Positions 26,153 to 36,215 of a stretch of DNA of 64,000 nucleotides are shown in pieces; the first letter of the stretch is position 1; every line of letters starts with the position of its first letter. The notes beneath the pieces were generated by a model. It was given only the letters and a program-made list of their open reading frames with translations. It did no database searches and was not told the DNA's origin. Position numbers and translations under genes: made by a program. Origin of the DNA: an uncultured Bacteroides sp. (GTDB taxonomy: Bacteria; Bacteroidota; Bacteroidia; Bacteroidales; Bacteroidaceae); assembly GCA_900544075.1 (NCBI GenBank), contig UQTJ01000014.1:1-64000 (forward strand), read 5' to 3'.

Positions 26153-28278
26153 TTATAAATCCAATTACCTACTTTATCATAATATTGCGTCTCTGCCCAT
26201 CCGTGCGGGTCGGAGAAAGAAAGACTCTCGTTAGGATCGCCTTTTTGTTCAGGATAGAGCAGCATGATGCTGTTGTTATTGAAATATTTGGAGACCTGCG
26301 TCGGAAGTTTCTCGAAAGAAGAATCGTAAGAAATAGACCCGCACCTCGCACTTACAATAACCAGCAGATGGTCGTAATTAACCTGCCCGGTCAACAACAA
26401 CAAGTCTTCCCAATTCTCAAGTTCGGAGTAAACGGTGCGCGTGTCCTTGAATTTCTTTTGTATAAAACCGCTGATGTATCCCAAAGTACGCAAAGGAGCA
26501 TAAAAATGCACCCTGCACCCAAGCTGGCTGCTCAAACGACACATATATGTTATCCATCTGGTAAAACCGTGCTCGAACTCGGCTTTTGGAGGCACCGCCA
26601 CAATTATTCGACGCAACGTATTGACAGGTATCAGGAAACGCACAATCATCACTTGCAAATATGTATTCTTCAACAAATTCTCTGTCATGTTACCGAAAAA
26701 AGAGTCAACGATGCTCGCCTTATAATGCAAACCTATGATAATGTCAGTCGCATCACATTCCTTTGCCGTATGAAGAATGCCTGTTGTTATGTTCAAATCA
26801 AAACGGCTAACAGTCTTCATCCGCACATTGGTTGACGCTGCTATCTGAGCCGCCCGCTCCAAGTTACGCTTGCTTCGCATTTCCTGCTTCACCGAATCGT
26901 TGTTGTCGTTGATGACACTAAGCGCAACCAAATTGTCGCTTATCTTTTCGTTGCGCAAGACCAACGCCAAACTCATCAAGTTTTCCAAAGTTTCCGGATT
27001 AGCTATAGGAACCAGGAAACGCTCTTTTTCATGCTCTTTGCCTTCATCCAAGCCTACATCGTCGCTCGTGGCAATCTGCTTGGCCGTGTGTTCGGTAATG
27101 AACGAACTGACAACACATGTCACCAATATAAGCAAAATCGTCCCGTTCAACACATCTTCGTTCAACAGCCGCTCGCCGGAGGGAAGGATAATGTCGTAAC
27201 CCACCAATACCGCCGCCAGAGTGGCCGCCGCCTGCGCGTTGCTCAGCCCGAACATCAACTCACGCTCCACGGCACGCATCCGGAAAATCTTCTGAGTCAG
27301 CCACGAAGCTATCCATTTCCCTACCAATGCCACCACAATCATCACAGAAGCTACCTTTATAGAATCTATATGCCCGAACAACACGTTTACGTTTATCAGC
27401 ATGCCGACACCTATAAGGAAATAAGGGATGAACAACGCGTTACCCACAAACTCCAAATGATTCATCAGCGGTGACACGTGAGGAATCAAACGGTTCAATA
27501 CCAATCCGGCCAAGAACGCTCCCAATATACCTTCCATGCCAACGATTTCCATCAGTCCGGCACCAAGGAACACCATCGCCATGACAAAAATATATTGCAC
27601 CACATTGTCACTATAACGGCGGAAGAACCAGCGGGCTATAGGCGGGAAAGTGTACATAATGATGGCTCCAAGCACTAACACTTTCAATACCAGCCATACC
27701 CAGAACATATCCGAAGTCTCGCCTTTGTACAGGCCGCCGATGACAGCCAACACAAGCAAAGTAAGGGTATCTGTCACCGCCGTACCCCCTACCGCGATAC
27801 CTACAGCCCGATGGCGGTTTATGCCGTAACGGATGACAATGGGGTAAGCGATAAGAGTATGCGACGCATACATACTGGCAAGCAATACCGAAGAGACGAC
27901 TCCATAGCCTAAGATGTTTACATTGGTCCAAAAACCGATGCCCAACGGAATGACGAAGGCTAACAACCCCAATACCATCGCTTTTCCACGTATGCTCTTG
28001 AAGTCCTCCATATTCATTTCCAGACCGGCAAGGAACATGATATAATACAGTCCTACTTTTCCGAACAGTTCAAAGCTGCTGTCGCGCGCCAGGATATTAA
28101 ATCCATGCTCACCGATAACGACTCCGGCCAATATCATTCCTATGATGTGCGGAATATGCAGTTTTTCCAGGATAATAGGAGCAAGCAATATGATTACCAG
28201 CACCAGAAAGAAAATCCACGTCGGGTCTGTTATGGGGAAATGAAAATCAAAGTCTAGTAAATTGAGCAAATCTTTCAT
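26131..28278 (-). CDS. CPA2-type cation:proton antiporter with a C-terminal USP-like domain
   Basis: A 715-residue protein. The first 400 residues are a Na_H_exchanger domain with about 12 helices (PIILEKLHIPHIIGMILAGVVIGEHG). The C-terminal 300 residues form a cytoplasmic region of universal-stress-protein type repeats (RFLVPIANPETLENLMSLAL, then RIIVAVPPKAEFEHGF). It resembles KefB/GerN and NhaS3-like antiporters that exchange Na+ or K+ for H+. It is the first gene of the operon with tcdA and the LolD-like gene, and its promoter is divergent from asd. Confidence 0.9.
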   Translation of the reverse strand: MKDLLNLLDFDFHFPITDPTWIFFLVLVIILLAPIILEKLHIPHIIGMILAGVVIGEHGFNILARDSSFELFGKVGLYYIMFLAGLEMNMEDFKSIRGKAMVLGLLAFVIPLGIGFWTNVNILGYGVVSSVLLASMYASHTLIAYPIVIRYGINRHRAVGIAVGGTAVTDTLTLLVLAVIGGLYKGETSDMFWVWLVLKVLVLGAIIMYTFPPIARWFFRRYSDNVVQYIFVMAMVFLGAGLMEIVGMEGILGAFLAGLVLNRLIPHVSPLMNHLEFVGNALFIPYFLIGVGMLINVNVLFGHIDSIKVASVMIVVALVGKWIASWLTQKIFRMRAVERELMFGLSNAQAAATLAAVLVGYDIILPSGERLLNEDVLNGTILLILVTCVVSSFITEHTAKQIATSDDVGLDEGKEHEKERFLVPIANPETLENLMSLALVLRNEKISDNLVALSVINDNNDSVKQEMRSKRNLERAAQIAASTNVRMKTVSRFDLNITTGILHTAKECDATDIIIGLHYKASIVDSFFGNMTENLLKNTYLQVMIVRFLIPVNTLRRIIVAVPPKAEFEHGFTRWITYMCRLSSQLGCRVHFYAPLRTLGYISGFIQKKFKDTRTVYSELENWEDLLLLTGQVNYDHLLVIVSARCGSISYDSSFEKLPTQVSKYFNNNSIMLLYPEQKGDPNESLSFSDPHGWAETQYYDKVGNWIYKWFKKNS

Positions 28279-28309
28279 AAATTCGTATCGTAATTTTTCA
28301 TTTATTGAA

Positions 28310-28368
28310 CAAAAATAGAAAAAAAGTTCCGAGTTTCAATATTTATCAGTCAGAATGTTTTATTTTTG
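28310..28368. promoter_or_regulatory. Divergent promoters for the antiporter operon and asd
   Basis: The minus strand reads TATTTTTG at 28317-28310 for the antiporter. The plus strand reads TATTTTTG at 28361-28368 for asd. Both match TAnnTTTG. The asd transcript would begin near 28375, giving a leader of about 85 nt before ATG 28460. Confidence 0.6.
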
Positions 28369-28459
28369 CAGTCTAAATAATAACAAACGATACAATACGA
28401 CTAAAATTGACGAATATAAAATAGTTAGGGAAATATTAACTTAATAGATTTATAAAGAC

Positions 28460-29470
28460 ATGAAAGTAGCAATTGTTGGTGCGAGCGGAGCCGTAGGACA
28501 AGAGTTCCTGAGAGTGCTCGAAGAAAGAAATTTTCCTTTAGATGAATTAGTTTTGTTCGGTTCCTCACGTAGTGCAGGACGAAAATACACATTCCGTGGA
28601 AAAGAAATAGAAGTCAAACTTCTGCAGCACAACGATGATTTTAAAGGTGTAGATATCGCCTTTACTTCTGCCGGTGCTGGTACTTCAAAAGAATTTGCAG
28701 AAACAATCACCAAGTACGGAGCAGTCATGATAGACAATTCAAGTGCTTTCCGTATGGACAACGATATACCATTGGTAGTTCCTGAAGTTAACGCTGAGGA
28801 TGCACTGAACCGTCCTCGCGGTATCATTGCAAACCCAAACTGTACTACTATACAGATGGTTGTAGCTCTTAAGGCTATCGAAAATCTTACACATATCAAG
28901 CGTGTTCACGTATCAACATATCAGGCTGCCAGCGGTGCGGGTGCTGCTGCTATGGACGAACTTTACGAACAGTATCGTCAGGTATTGGCCAACGAGCCTG
29001 TAAAAGTTGAAAAATTCGCTTACCAGCTTGCATTCAACCTCATCCCTCAGATTGACGTATTCACTGAAAACGGTTATACTAAGGAAGAAATGAAGATGTA
29101 TAACGAAACACGCAAAATCATGCACTCTGACGTTAAGGTAAGTGCAACTTGTGTACGTGTTCCTGCTCTTCGTTCTCACTCTGAAAGCATCTGGATTGAA
29201 ACAGAACGTCCTGTATCTGTAGAAGAGGCTCGCGAAGCATTCTCTAAGGGCGAAGGACTTGTTCTTATGGACAATCCTGCTGAAAAAGAATATCCTATGC
29301 CATTGTTCCTTGCAGGCAAGGACCCTGTTTACGTTGGTCGTATCCGTAAGGATTTGGCAGACGAAAACGGACTGACATTCTGGATTGTAGGCGACCAGAT
29401 TAAGAAGGGTGCCGCTCTTAACGCAGTACAGATAGCAGAATACCTTATCAAGGTTAAGAATATCGGATAA
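28460..29470 (+). CDS. asd: Aspartate-semialdehyde dehydrogenase
   Basis: A 336-residue NADPH-dependent enzyme that makes aspartate semialdehyde from aspartyl phosphate, feeding lysine/diaminopimelate, threonine and methionine synthesis. The Rossmann loop GASGAVGQEF lies at 8-17. The catalytic Cys128 is in IIANPNCTTIQM. A later histidine lies in RVPALRSHSESIW. Full length for the family. Codon use is that of a highly expressed core gene. It is monocistronic with a GC-rich terminator. Confidence 0.95.
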   Translation: MKVAIVGASGAVGQEFLRVLEERNFPLDELVLFGSSRSAGRKYTFRGKEIEVKLLQHNDDFKGVDIAFTSAGAGTSKEFAETITKYGAVMIDNSSAFRMDNDIPLVVPEVNAEDALNRPRGIIANPNCTTIQMVVALKAIENLTHIKRVHVSTYQAASGAGAAAMDELYEQYRQVLANEPVKVEKFAYQLAFNLIPQIDVFTENGYTKEEMKMYNETRKIMHSDVKVSATCVRVPALRSHSESIWIETERPVSVEEAREAFSKGEGLVLMDNPAEKEYPMPLFLAGKDPVYVGRIRKDLADENGLTFWIVGDQIKKGAALNAVQIAEYLIKVKNIG

Positions 29471-29498
29471 TCAGAAGATTAGAATACCGGATATAGCA

Positions 29499-29539
29499 AA
29501 CGCCGGCAGGACATCAGGTCTTGCCGGCGTTCTTTTTTT
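29499..29539 (+). terminator. Intrinsic terminator of asd
   Basis: AACGCCGGCA (29499-29508) pairs with TGCCGGCGTT (29522-29531), followed by seven T. Confidence 0.92.
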
Positions 29540-29581
29540 GTGCTTCGTCATCAATGAGATTTTTCTTCGACACAGAAACCG

Positions 29582-29666
29582 TAACACGTACGTGTAACGG
29601 GTGGAACACGAGCGTGTAACGCGCGTAACACGAACGTGACGCGAGCGTAACACGAACGTGTCACGC
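29582..29666. repeat. 22-bp tandem repeat with a palindrome in each unit (4 units)
   Basis: Units start at 29582, 29604, 29626 and 29648, exactly 22 bp apart. Each contains AACACGNNCGTG, and the spacers are CG-rich. It is the same family as 8359-8422. It lies in the 356-bp gap between the asd terminator and the histidine kinase gene. Apart from the terminator and this array the gap shows only AT-rich DNA, presumably the kinase promoter. Confidence 0.9.
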
Positions 29667-29826
29667 TTTTTATGCCTAAGCGTTTCATAATCTATGGACG
29701 CACATCTATAAATTTACGCTTATACAAAAAACACATAAAAAGTATTATTTTTATTCAAAATATATAATTATAGTTTTTGCATTCTATTGTGATTTTTTAT
29801 TTCTTTGTGGTACAAAAAAGGAAACC

Positions 29827-31848
29827 ATGCATAAAACTTTTCATTTTATTATATTTCTGCTAATACTTCCAATGGTATACACTGGTTGTATCTCCAGAAA
29901 AGGGAATACCACAGACGGTAAAGAAAACGGGAATTATATAGCACAACTTGAATCATTGATAGGGGTAAATCCTGACATTACTGTAAGGAAAATAGACAGC
30001 ATACTGCCTGGAACGGAAACAGACGAACGCTATAAGCTTCTTCTGACGAAATCAAAAGCCATGCTGTTTCTGTCTGAATATGATTCTGTGAGGATTTTGC
30101 TTGACAGTATAGAAAACCATTACAACATGACGAATCAGGAAGGAATGGCGGACTACAATATGCTGTCAAGAGTGAACAACATGTGGGGAAACTTCTATAG
30201 CAGAAGGTCCATAATCGATTCAGCTATAGTTTATTTCCGGAAAGCATACAGATATTCATCCCACATGGGAGCATCGCAGAGCCTTGTAGACATCTCCATC
30301 AATCTGGCAGACGCATATGTGAGAAGCGGCAAATTCGATATGGGTGCATACTGGTACAGAAAATCACTGCTCCTTTCGGACACTCTTATGATAGCCGAAA
30401 ACAAACGTTTTCCGTCGTACTACGGACTCGCGCAGGTATATATGGAGCTGCGCGACTACAGTCAGTGCGACCATTACTATGATTTGGCCGGACGTTTTTA
30501 CGACCAGATGCTGCCATATGAAAAACATATCTATCTGAACAACAGAGGAAACTCCTATTATTACCGTGGCGACTATCCCAAATCCTTAGAGTATTTCCGC
30601 AAGATAATGCAACTGACGGACAATCGCAAGGATATGGACTTCGAACGCTATCTGACAAAGGTAAACATGGGAGAAGTGTTTCTGCTTATGAATGAAATTG
30701 ATTCCGCAACCATTTACCTTAAAGACTGTTATTCCTTCTTCAAGAATATAAATCATATCTCGGCACTGTACTACATAGAAACACAGCTCATAGAGTTGGC
30801 TCTGAAAAAAGGGGACGTAAAACAGGCATCAGAAATCATATCAAACGCCGTAAAACCTAAGGTGATAGAACCCAATATGTTGCACATCAGAAACAGATAT
30901 CTGCAGCATTATTTCGAGGAAAAAGGCGACTACAAGCAGGCGTATTATTTCCAAAGAGCCAATGCATTCATTGATGACTCCATAAGGAACGAACGAATAA
31001 AAATGCGCTCGGCAGAAATCTCCCTCAAATACAGACAGGACAGCACGCTGATGAAAAAGGAAGTTTTCATAAAGGAAAAGGAGAACCAGGTTGTCGTTCT
31101 ACGCCAATGGATTACAGTCCTGTTCCTCGGTATGCTTCTGATAATATCCGCTTCGGGATTCTTTATCATATACAGAAAGCGGAAAATAGACATGAAGATA
31201 TGGGGAATGCAGGCCGATATCAGTTCACTGAGGCTTGAAAGCGTGAGAAACAGAATTTCACCACACTTCATATTCAATGTCCTGAACAGGGAAGTGGCGA
31301 AATACACTGACGACATAGACAAGAGCAATCTCGTCAATCTGTCCAAACTGATACGCAAAAATCTCGAACTGACAGGCCAGCTGTCCATCAGCCTTGCCGA
31401 CGAACTGGATTTTGTCCGTACATACATATCAATGCAGGAACAGAACATGGGGAACGATTTCTCATACGAGATTTCGACAGATGGCAGAACAGACTGTAAG
31501 AATATACTTATACCGTCCATGCTGATACAGATATCGGTGGAAAATGCGCTGAAACACGCTCTGAAAATCAAGGAAGGAAACAAAAAACTATGGGTTAAAG
31601 TATGGAAAAACGATGATATGATTAGAATCACCGTGACAGACAATGGCGGCGGATTCAGACCTAACAGTGCAAACCGGGGAACCGGTACGGGACTGAAAGT
31701 GATAACACAGACAATACAGTTGCTTAATATGTATAACAAAAAACCTATTCAGATGAAGATATCAAACGTCAGTCTTGAAAATGATGAAACGGGCTGTGAA
31801 ATCAGTTATTCAATTCCTGAAGGGTATTCATATAAAATCAGAAAATAA
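29827..31848 (+). CDS. TPR-containing sensor histidine kinase (LytS/His_kinase type)
   Basis: A 673-residue protein. The N-terminal signal has a lipobox-like VYTGC with the Cys at 21. TPR-type repeats run through about 60-400 (IIDSAIVYFRKAYRYSSHMG and GDYPKSLEYFRKIMQL). A transmembrane helix lies near 436-456 (WITVLFLGMLLIISASGFFIIY). The cytoplasmic kinase has the PF06580-type H-box RISPHFIFNVLN and an HATPase N-box ISVENALKHALK with DNGGGFRP. It most likely phosphorylates the LytTR regulator that starts 2 nt downstream. The TPR sensor domain faces the periplasm; its ligand is unknown. Confidence 0.9.
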   Translation: MHKTFHFIIFLLILPMVYTGCISRKGNTTDGKENGNYIAQLESLIGVNPDITVRKIDSILPGTETDERYKLLLTKSKAMLFLSEYDSVRILLDSIENHYNMTNQEGMADYNMLSRVNNMWGNFYSRRSIIDSAIVYFRKAYRYSSHMGASQSLVDISINLADAYVRSGKFDMGAYWYRKSLLLSDTLMIAENKRFPSYYGLAQVYMELRDYSQCDHYYDLAGRFYDQMLPYEKHIYLNNRGNSYYYRGDYPKSLEYFRKIMQLTDNRKDMDFERYLTKVNMGEVFLLMNEIDSATIYLKDCYSFFKNINHISALYYIETQLIELALKKGDVKQASEIISNAVKPKVIEPNMLHIRNRYLQHYFEEKGDYKQAYYFQRANAFIDDSIRNERIKMRSAEISLKYRQDSTLMKKEVFIKEKENQVVVLRQWITVLFLGMLLIISASGFFIIYRKRKIDMKIWGMQADISSLRLESVRNRISPHFIFNVLNREVAKYTDDIDKSNLVNLSKLIRKNLELTGQLSISLADELDFVRTYISMQEQNMGNDFSYEISTDGRTDCKNILIPSMLIQISVENALKHALKIKEGNKKLWVKVWKNDDMIRITVTDNGGGFRPNSANRGTGTGLKVITQTIQLLNMYNKKPIQMKISNVSLENDETGCEISYSIPEGYSYKIRK

Positions 31849-31850
31849 GT

Positions 31851-32612
31851 ATGGCAGATTTTTTCAAGGTTGCAATAATAGATGATGAGCGAGATTCAGC
31901 CAATGCCCTTGTCGAACAGCTGAAAAGATTTCCAAGATTCCATGTAGAGGGTGTGGCGCATAATGCATCAACAGGGATAGAGATGATAAAGGATGTCATG
32001 CCTGACTTACTCCTCCTGGACGTAGAACTGCCTGAAATGTATGGCATGGAACTGCTGTCGGAAGTATCGGACGACATTACGTGGACTATGAGGGTGGTGT
32101 TTTACACGGCTCACGACAAATACATGATAAATGCATTAAGAAACAGTGCTTTCGACTTCCTTCTGAAACCGATAGACAAAAAGGAGTTTGAGATTGTGAT
32201 TTCAAGATTCCTTCTGGAATATGAAACAAAGGCTGTACAGGAGGAAAAGCCTATAATACAGGATACAAACCGTGAATCTTCATTCATGGTTATACTGCCT
32301 ACAGGGGAAATGCGCATGGTAAAAACTGCTGATGTCGGATTCTTCAGACATATCTCTGACAGGAAAATATGGGAGGCCGTACTCGTGACGGGTGAAAGCG
32401 TAGCTCTCAGAAGGAATGTTTCGGCTGATTTTCTCTGTTCGTTCAACAAGAGTTTCATTCAGGTGCATCAGTCGTACATAGTAAATATGGATTATCTCGT
32501 GATGATTCAGGATAATTACTGTATCCTCTACCCTCCTTTCGAGAACATAAAGGAGGTGACAGTGTCACGAAAATACAAAAAGAACCTTATGGACCATTTC
32601 TGTATCTTCTAA
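31851..32612 (+). CDS. LytTR-family response regulator
   Basis: A 253-residue protein. A receiver domain (VAIIDDERDSANALVEQL; phosphoacceptor Asp in PDLLLLDVELPEMYG, about residue 55) is followed by a LytTR DNA-binding domain (about 150-250) with FNKSFIQVHQSYIVNMDYL and VTVSRKYKKNL. It is paired with the TPR kinase two bases upstream. Such systems bind direct repeats ahead of target genes; targets are not evident here. Confidence 0.93.
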   Translation: MADFFKVAIIDDERDSANALVEQLKRFPRFHVEGVAHNASTGIEMIKDVMPDLLLLDVELPEMYGMELLSEVSDDITWTMRVVFYTAHDKYMINALRNSAFDFLLKPIDKKEFEIVISRFLLEYETKAVQEEKPIIQDTNRESSFMVILPTGEMRMVKTADVGFFRHISDRKIWEAVLVTGESVALRRNVSADFLCSFNKSFIQVHQSYIVNMDYLVMIQDNYCILYPPFENIKEVTVSRKYKKNLMDHFCIF

Positions 32613-32652
32613 AGATATAACAAGCGGAAAAAATATTAGAAACAGAATAAAA

Positions 32653-32696
32653 TTTACTTATACATCATTACAGCATGGAAATGATGTATAAGTAAA
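32653..32696. terminator. Perfect 17-bp hairpin between convergent genes, overlapping the cdsA stop
   Basis: 32653-32669 pairs perfectly with 32680-32696. The minus-strand side is followed by a T-rich stretch. The last codons of cdsA (stop at 32668-32670) are part of the stem. Confidence 0.75.
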
Positions 32697-33507
32697 CTAC
32701 AGAAGCCGGAACAGCCAGCAAGGTACTGTCAAACCTGTCCAACAGTCCTCCGTGTCCGGGCAGTATATTACCGGAATCCTTTATACCTATACTTCTCTTG
32801 ATGAGTGATTCAACCAAATCACCCCATGTACCGAATACAACTATCGTTACCGCAAGTCCTATCCATTCAGCCATAGTCAATATAGGAAAGTACTTGGCTA
32901 TCACTACAGCACCTATAATACTGAATGCACAACCGCCGAACCATCCTTCCCACGATTTTTTAGGTGATATGCGCTCAAAGAGTCTGTGTCTGCCGAAAAG
33001 CACACCTGTACAATAGGCTCCGGTATCGTTTATCCATGTGAAAATAAAAATCGACAACGGAAGGATATAACTGTAAACGGAGCTTTCTGATTCGCCTGAA
33101 GAGAAGAAAGCAAGTATATTCAACATTGCAAACGGCAAAGCTATATACAGCTGTGCCATCATGGAATAGGCAATATTGTTTACAGGATTCTCTTTCTTTT
33201 TGTATAGCTCGCTAATGAATACATATAACAGCAGGAACAGATACGGAATCAGAATTTCTGTCGAGCCGGGCGATACTCCAAGGTATGCAAAACCCAAAAA
33301 CAGAAATACGCCGGACAGCATGGCAATAGGCCTGTTAATCTGTGCCAGACCGCTCTTCTCCATAATATTCCCAAACTCATTGATAGTCATTGCACATATT
33401 ATAGCAAACAGCACAGAAAATGGTATTGGACCACTTAGTATGCATCCCACCAATACGGCAACGAAGACAGTACCGGTTAAAAGTCTTATAATAAAATTTT
33501 TTTTCAT
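32668..33507 (-). CDS. cdsA: Phosphatidate cytidylyltransferase
   Basis: A 279-residue integral membrane enzyme that makes CDP-diacylglycerol from phosphatidic acid and CTP, the entry to phospholipid synthesis. It has about eight hydrophobic helices. The family signature is near the C-terminus: SLIKRSIGIKDSGNILPGHGGLLDRFDSTL (about 237-266), with its conserved KDSG...PGHGGxxDRxDS residues. It is the third gene of the rsfS-ftsH-cdsA operon, an order often seen in Bacteroidetes. Confidence 0.94.
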   Translation of the reverse strand: MKKNFIIRLLTGTVFVAVLVGCILSGPIPFSVLFAIICAMTINEFGNIMEKSGLAQINRPIAMLSGVFLFLGFAYLGVSPGSTEILIPYLFLLLYVFISELYKKKENPVNNIAYSMMAQLYIALPFAMLNILAFFSSGESESSVYSYILPLSIFIFTWINDTGAYCTGVLFGRHRLFERISPKKSWEGWFGGCAFSIIGAVVIAKYFPILTMAEWIGLAVTIVVFGTWGDLVESLIKRSIGIKDSGNILPGHGGLLDRFDSTLLAVPASVVYLYIISML

Positions 33508-33579
33508 GGTTTAGGGAATATATATTTATTGTTCCTTATTGCGTTATATTTATCCTACAGTTTTTATTTCTGTACCTGT

Positions 33580-35556
33580 TTAAATAGCTTCTTCCTGTTT
33601 ATCCTCTTCTTTACTTTCAATACCTTTCACTTCAGGTTCTTCAACCTGTGTTTCGGCCATAATCTCTTCCGAACGGGAGGCCCAAGGACGCTTACCGAAT
33701 ATAGCTTCTACATCTTCGGCAAAAATCACTTCCTTCTCTATAAGCAAGTCCGCCAATTTATTATGACCTTCGCTATGCTCTGTAAGAATAGCTTTCGCAC
33801 GCTCATACTGCTCTGCTATCATCTTCTTCACTTCGCTGTCTATAAGCTCGGCAGTATGTTCGCTATACGGTTTGTTGAAGCTGTATTCATCATTATTATA
33901 ATAGCACAGGTTAGGCAGTTTATCGCTCATACCTGCATATGCTATCATTCCATAAGCCTGTTTTGTAACTCGCTCAAGGTCATTCATAGCTCCGGTAGAA
34001 ATCTGCTTGATAAACAATTCTTCAGCAGCACGTCCTCCAAGAGTAGCACACATTTCGTCAAGCATCTGTTCCTTGGTAGTGATTTGTCTTTCTTCAGGCA
34101 AATACCAGGCAGCTCCAAGAGCTCTTCCTCGCGGAACTATAGTAACCTTAATCAATGGATTGGCATATTCGAGGAACCATGATATAGTGGCATGTCCTGC
34201 CTCGTGCAAGGCAATAGACCTCTTTTCGGCCTGAGTCATAACCTTAGTTTTCTTTTCCAGACCTCCAACTATTCTGTCGATGGCAGCCATGAAATCATCC
34301 TTGCTGACAGACTGTTTGTTATGACGTGCTGCAATAAGTGCTGCCTCATTACAAACATTGGCTATATCGGCACCGCTGAATCCCGGTGTCTGTCTTGCCA
34401 ACAAATCTATATCAACGGTATCATCAAGTTTCAAAGGACGTATATGAACGCCGAACACTTCTTTTCTTTCGTTCAAGTCAGGCAAATCGACATGAATCTG
34501 TCTGTCGAAACGTCCTGCTCTAAGCAATGCCTTATCAAGGATATCGGCTCTGTTGGTAGCAGCCAATATAATGACACCACTGTTTGTACCAAATCCGTCC
34601 ATCTCTGTAAGAAGCTGATTAAGAGTGTTTTCTCTTTCATCATTTCCACCCATGCTCGGATTTTTACCTCTGGCACGACCAACGGCATCGATTTCGTCGA
34701 TGAATATAATACATGGTGCCTTTTCCTTTGCCTGTCTGAACAGGTCGCGCACTCTCGATGCACCGACACCTACGAACATTTCAACGAAATCCGAACCTGA
34801 CATTGAGAAGAACGGAACGTCAGCCTCGCCTGCAACAGCTTTTGCCAAAAGAGTCTTACCTGTTCCCGGAGGACCTACCAACAAAGCGCCCTTTGGAATT
34901 TTACCTCCAAGTTCAGTATATTTCTGCGGCTGTTTCAAGAACTCGACTATTTCCTGCACTTCCTGCTTGGCTGCAGTCTGTCCGGCAACATCCTTGAATG
35001 TCACTCTGTTTGCACCTTTTTCAAAAAGCTGGGCTTTGCTTTTACCGACATTGAACACATTTCCTGCTCCTCCTCCGTTGCCGGCTCCTCCCATGCGGCG
35101 CATGATGAAAATCCATAATCCAACAAAGAATACAATAGGAAGGAGATTCCAGAATACTACTCCAAAATAGTCGCTGTCCTTTTCATATTCTATAGAACCG
35201 GTAAAATTACCATTCTTTTCTTCTTCGTCAAGAAATTTTTCCAATGACTCCATAGAACCAACAAGAACCTTTACTGAAGGACTTCTGCCGACTTTATTGG
35301 CATCTTTCTTGAAAACATCAACTATGTTTTCAGGCTTGATGAACATATCTACAGTGTTGTTGTCGTATGCAATGATTTTATCAGCATAGCCTTTTCTTAC
35401 CATATCCTTGAATTCAGTATAAGTAATTTCCTTACTCATACTTCCTTCATCACTTGTAATATATAAGAAGCCTATAACCATAGCTATAATGATATATAAC
35501 CAACTCAGATTCGGTTTAGGCACATTAATCTTTGGTTTATTAGTATTATTGTTCAT
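33580..35556 (-). CDS. ftsH: ATP-dependent zinc metalloprotease FtsH
   Basis: A 658-residue membrane-bound AAA+ protease. Two transmembrane helices (near 18-34 and 135-152) flank a periplasmic domain. The AAA module has Walker A GPPGTGKT (near 230), Walker B IIFIDEIDAVG and the SRH region LLRAGRFDRQI. The metalloprotease HEAGH motif lies near 450. It degrades membrane and short-lived cytoplasmic proteins. The C-terminal tail is acidic (EEPEVKGIESKEEDKQEE). It sits between rsfS and cdsA in one operon. Confidence 0.96.
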   Translation of the reverse strand: MNNNTNKPKINVPKPNLSWLYIIIAMVIGFLYITSDEGSMSKEITYTEFKDMVRKGYADKIIAYDNNTVDMFIKPENIVDVFKKDANKVGRSPSVKVLVGSMESLEKFLDEEEKNGNFTGSIEYEKDSDYFGVVFWNLLPIVFFVGLWIFIMRRMGGAGNGGGAGNVFNVGKSKAQLFEKGANRVTFKDVAGQTAAKQEVQEIVEFLKQPQKYTELGGKIPKGALLVGPPGTGKTLLAKAVAGEADVPFFSMSGSDFVEMFVGVGASRVRDLFRQAKEKAPCIIFIDEIDAVGRARGKNPSMGGNDERENTLNQLLTEMDGFGTNSGVIILAATNRADILDKALLRAGRFDRQIHVDLPDLNERKEVFGVHIRPLKLDDTVDIDLLARQTPGFSGADIANVCNEAALIAARHNKQSVSKDDFMAAIDRIVGGLEKKTKVMTQAEKRSIALHEAGHATISWFLEYANPLIKVTIVPRGRALGAAWYLPEERQITTKEQMLDEMCATLGGRAAEELFIKQISTGAMNDLERVTKQAYGMIAYAGMSDKLPNLCYYNNDEYSFNKPYSEHTAELIDSEVKKMIAEQYERAKAILTEHSEGHNKLADLLIEKEVIFAEDVEAIFGKRPWASRSEEIMAETQVEEPEVKGIESKEEDKQEEAI

Positions 35557-35594
35557 GTACAGTCGAAAATCTTAAATTGTAAAATGAAAATTTA

Positions 35595-35954
35595 TTAATC
35601 CAAATCAGGAATCCTTGTCAACTTTGCATCGGCCCACAAATGTTCCAAATTATAGAAATCCCTCTGCTCAGGAAGGAATACGTGTGCTATTATCTCTCCG
35701 TAATCGATTGCCACCCACTGCATGTTCTTTGTCCCGTCGATAGCAAAAGGCTTAACTCCTGCTTCAATCCTGACATAGTCTTTTATGGAATCTGTAATAG
35801 CTGCAACCTGGCTTGGCGAATTACCTGTGCATATAACGAAATAATTACATATAGAGTCGTCAATTTCAGTAAGGTCTGCTATCACTATATTTTTACCTTT
35901 CTTCTCTTGAATGCTTTCTTTTATTTTTTCTAATAAATTCTTGGTTTCGTCCAT
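35595..35954 (-). CDS. rsfS: Ribosomal silencing factor RsfS
   Basis: A 119-residue protein of the RsfS/Iojap family. It binds L14 on the 50S subunit and prevents subunit joining when nutrients are scarce. Landmarks are ITDSIKDYVR, GTKNMQWVAIDYGEIIAHVFLPEQRDFYNLEHLWADA, the last being the typical C-terminal block. First gene of the rsfS-ftsH-cdsA operon. Confidence 0.94.
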   Translation of the reverse strand: MDETKNLLEKIKESIQEKKGKNIVIADLTEIDDSICNYFVICTGNSPSQVAAITDSIKDYVRIEAGVKPFAIDGTKNMQWVAIDYGEIIAHVFLPEQRDFYNLEHLWADAKLTRIPDLD

Positions 35955-35994
35955 TATCTTAAAAATATATATACTCTTTTTATTAATTATATAG

Positions 35995-36002
35995 CAAATA
36001 TA
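35995..36002 (-). promoter_or_regulatory. Promoter -7 element of rsfS-ftsH-cdsA
   Basis: The minus strand reads TATATTTG (36002-35995), matching TAnnTTTG, about 40 nt upstream of the rsfS start. No clear -33 element. Confidence 0.5.
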
Positions 36003-36146
36003 CTTGCTTTTCTGTATTCCGCGAAATATAGATGAAGTTTTCTTTTATATTTTGTATTTTTTAGAGCGAATTTCATATTTATTCTCTATCAAAAGAGGGA
36101 AAAGCGAGAAAAACACGATTTTTTTTTAAAAAAAACGGCAAAACTA

Positions 36147-36176
36147 TTTGAATGTAACAAAAAAGTTGTACCTTTG
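36147..36176 (+). promoter_or_regulatory. Promoter of the tRNA-Gln genes
   Basis: TTTG at 36147-36150 (-33) and TACCTTTG at 36169-36176 (-7), 18 nt apart, followed by GC, a strong Bacteroidetes promoter. The start would be near 36183. Confidence 0.8.
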
Positions 36177-36215
36177 CAGCGTCAAACAAAAACGGATGAC
36201 AAACAACATAAATAT

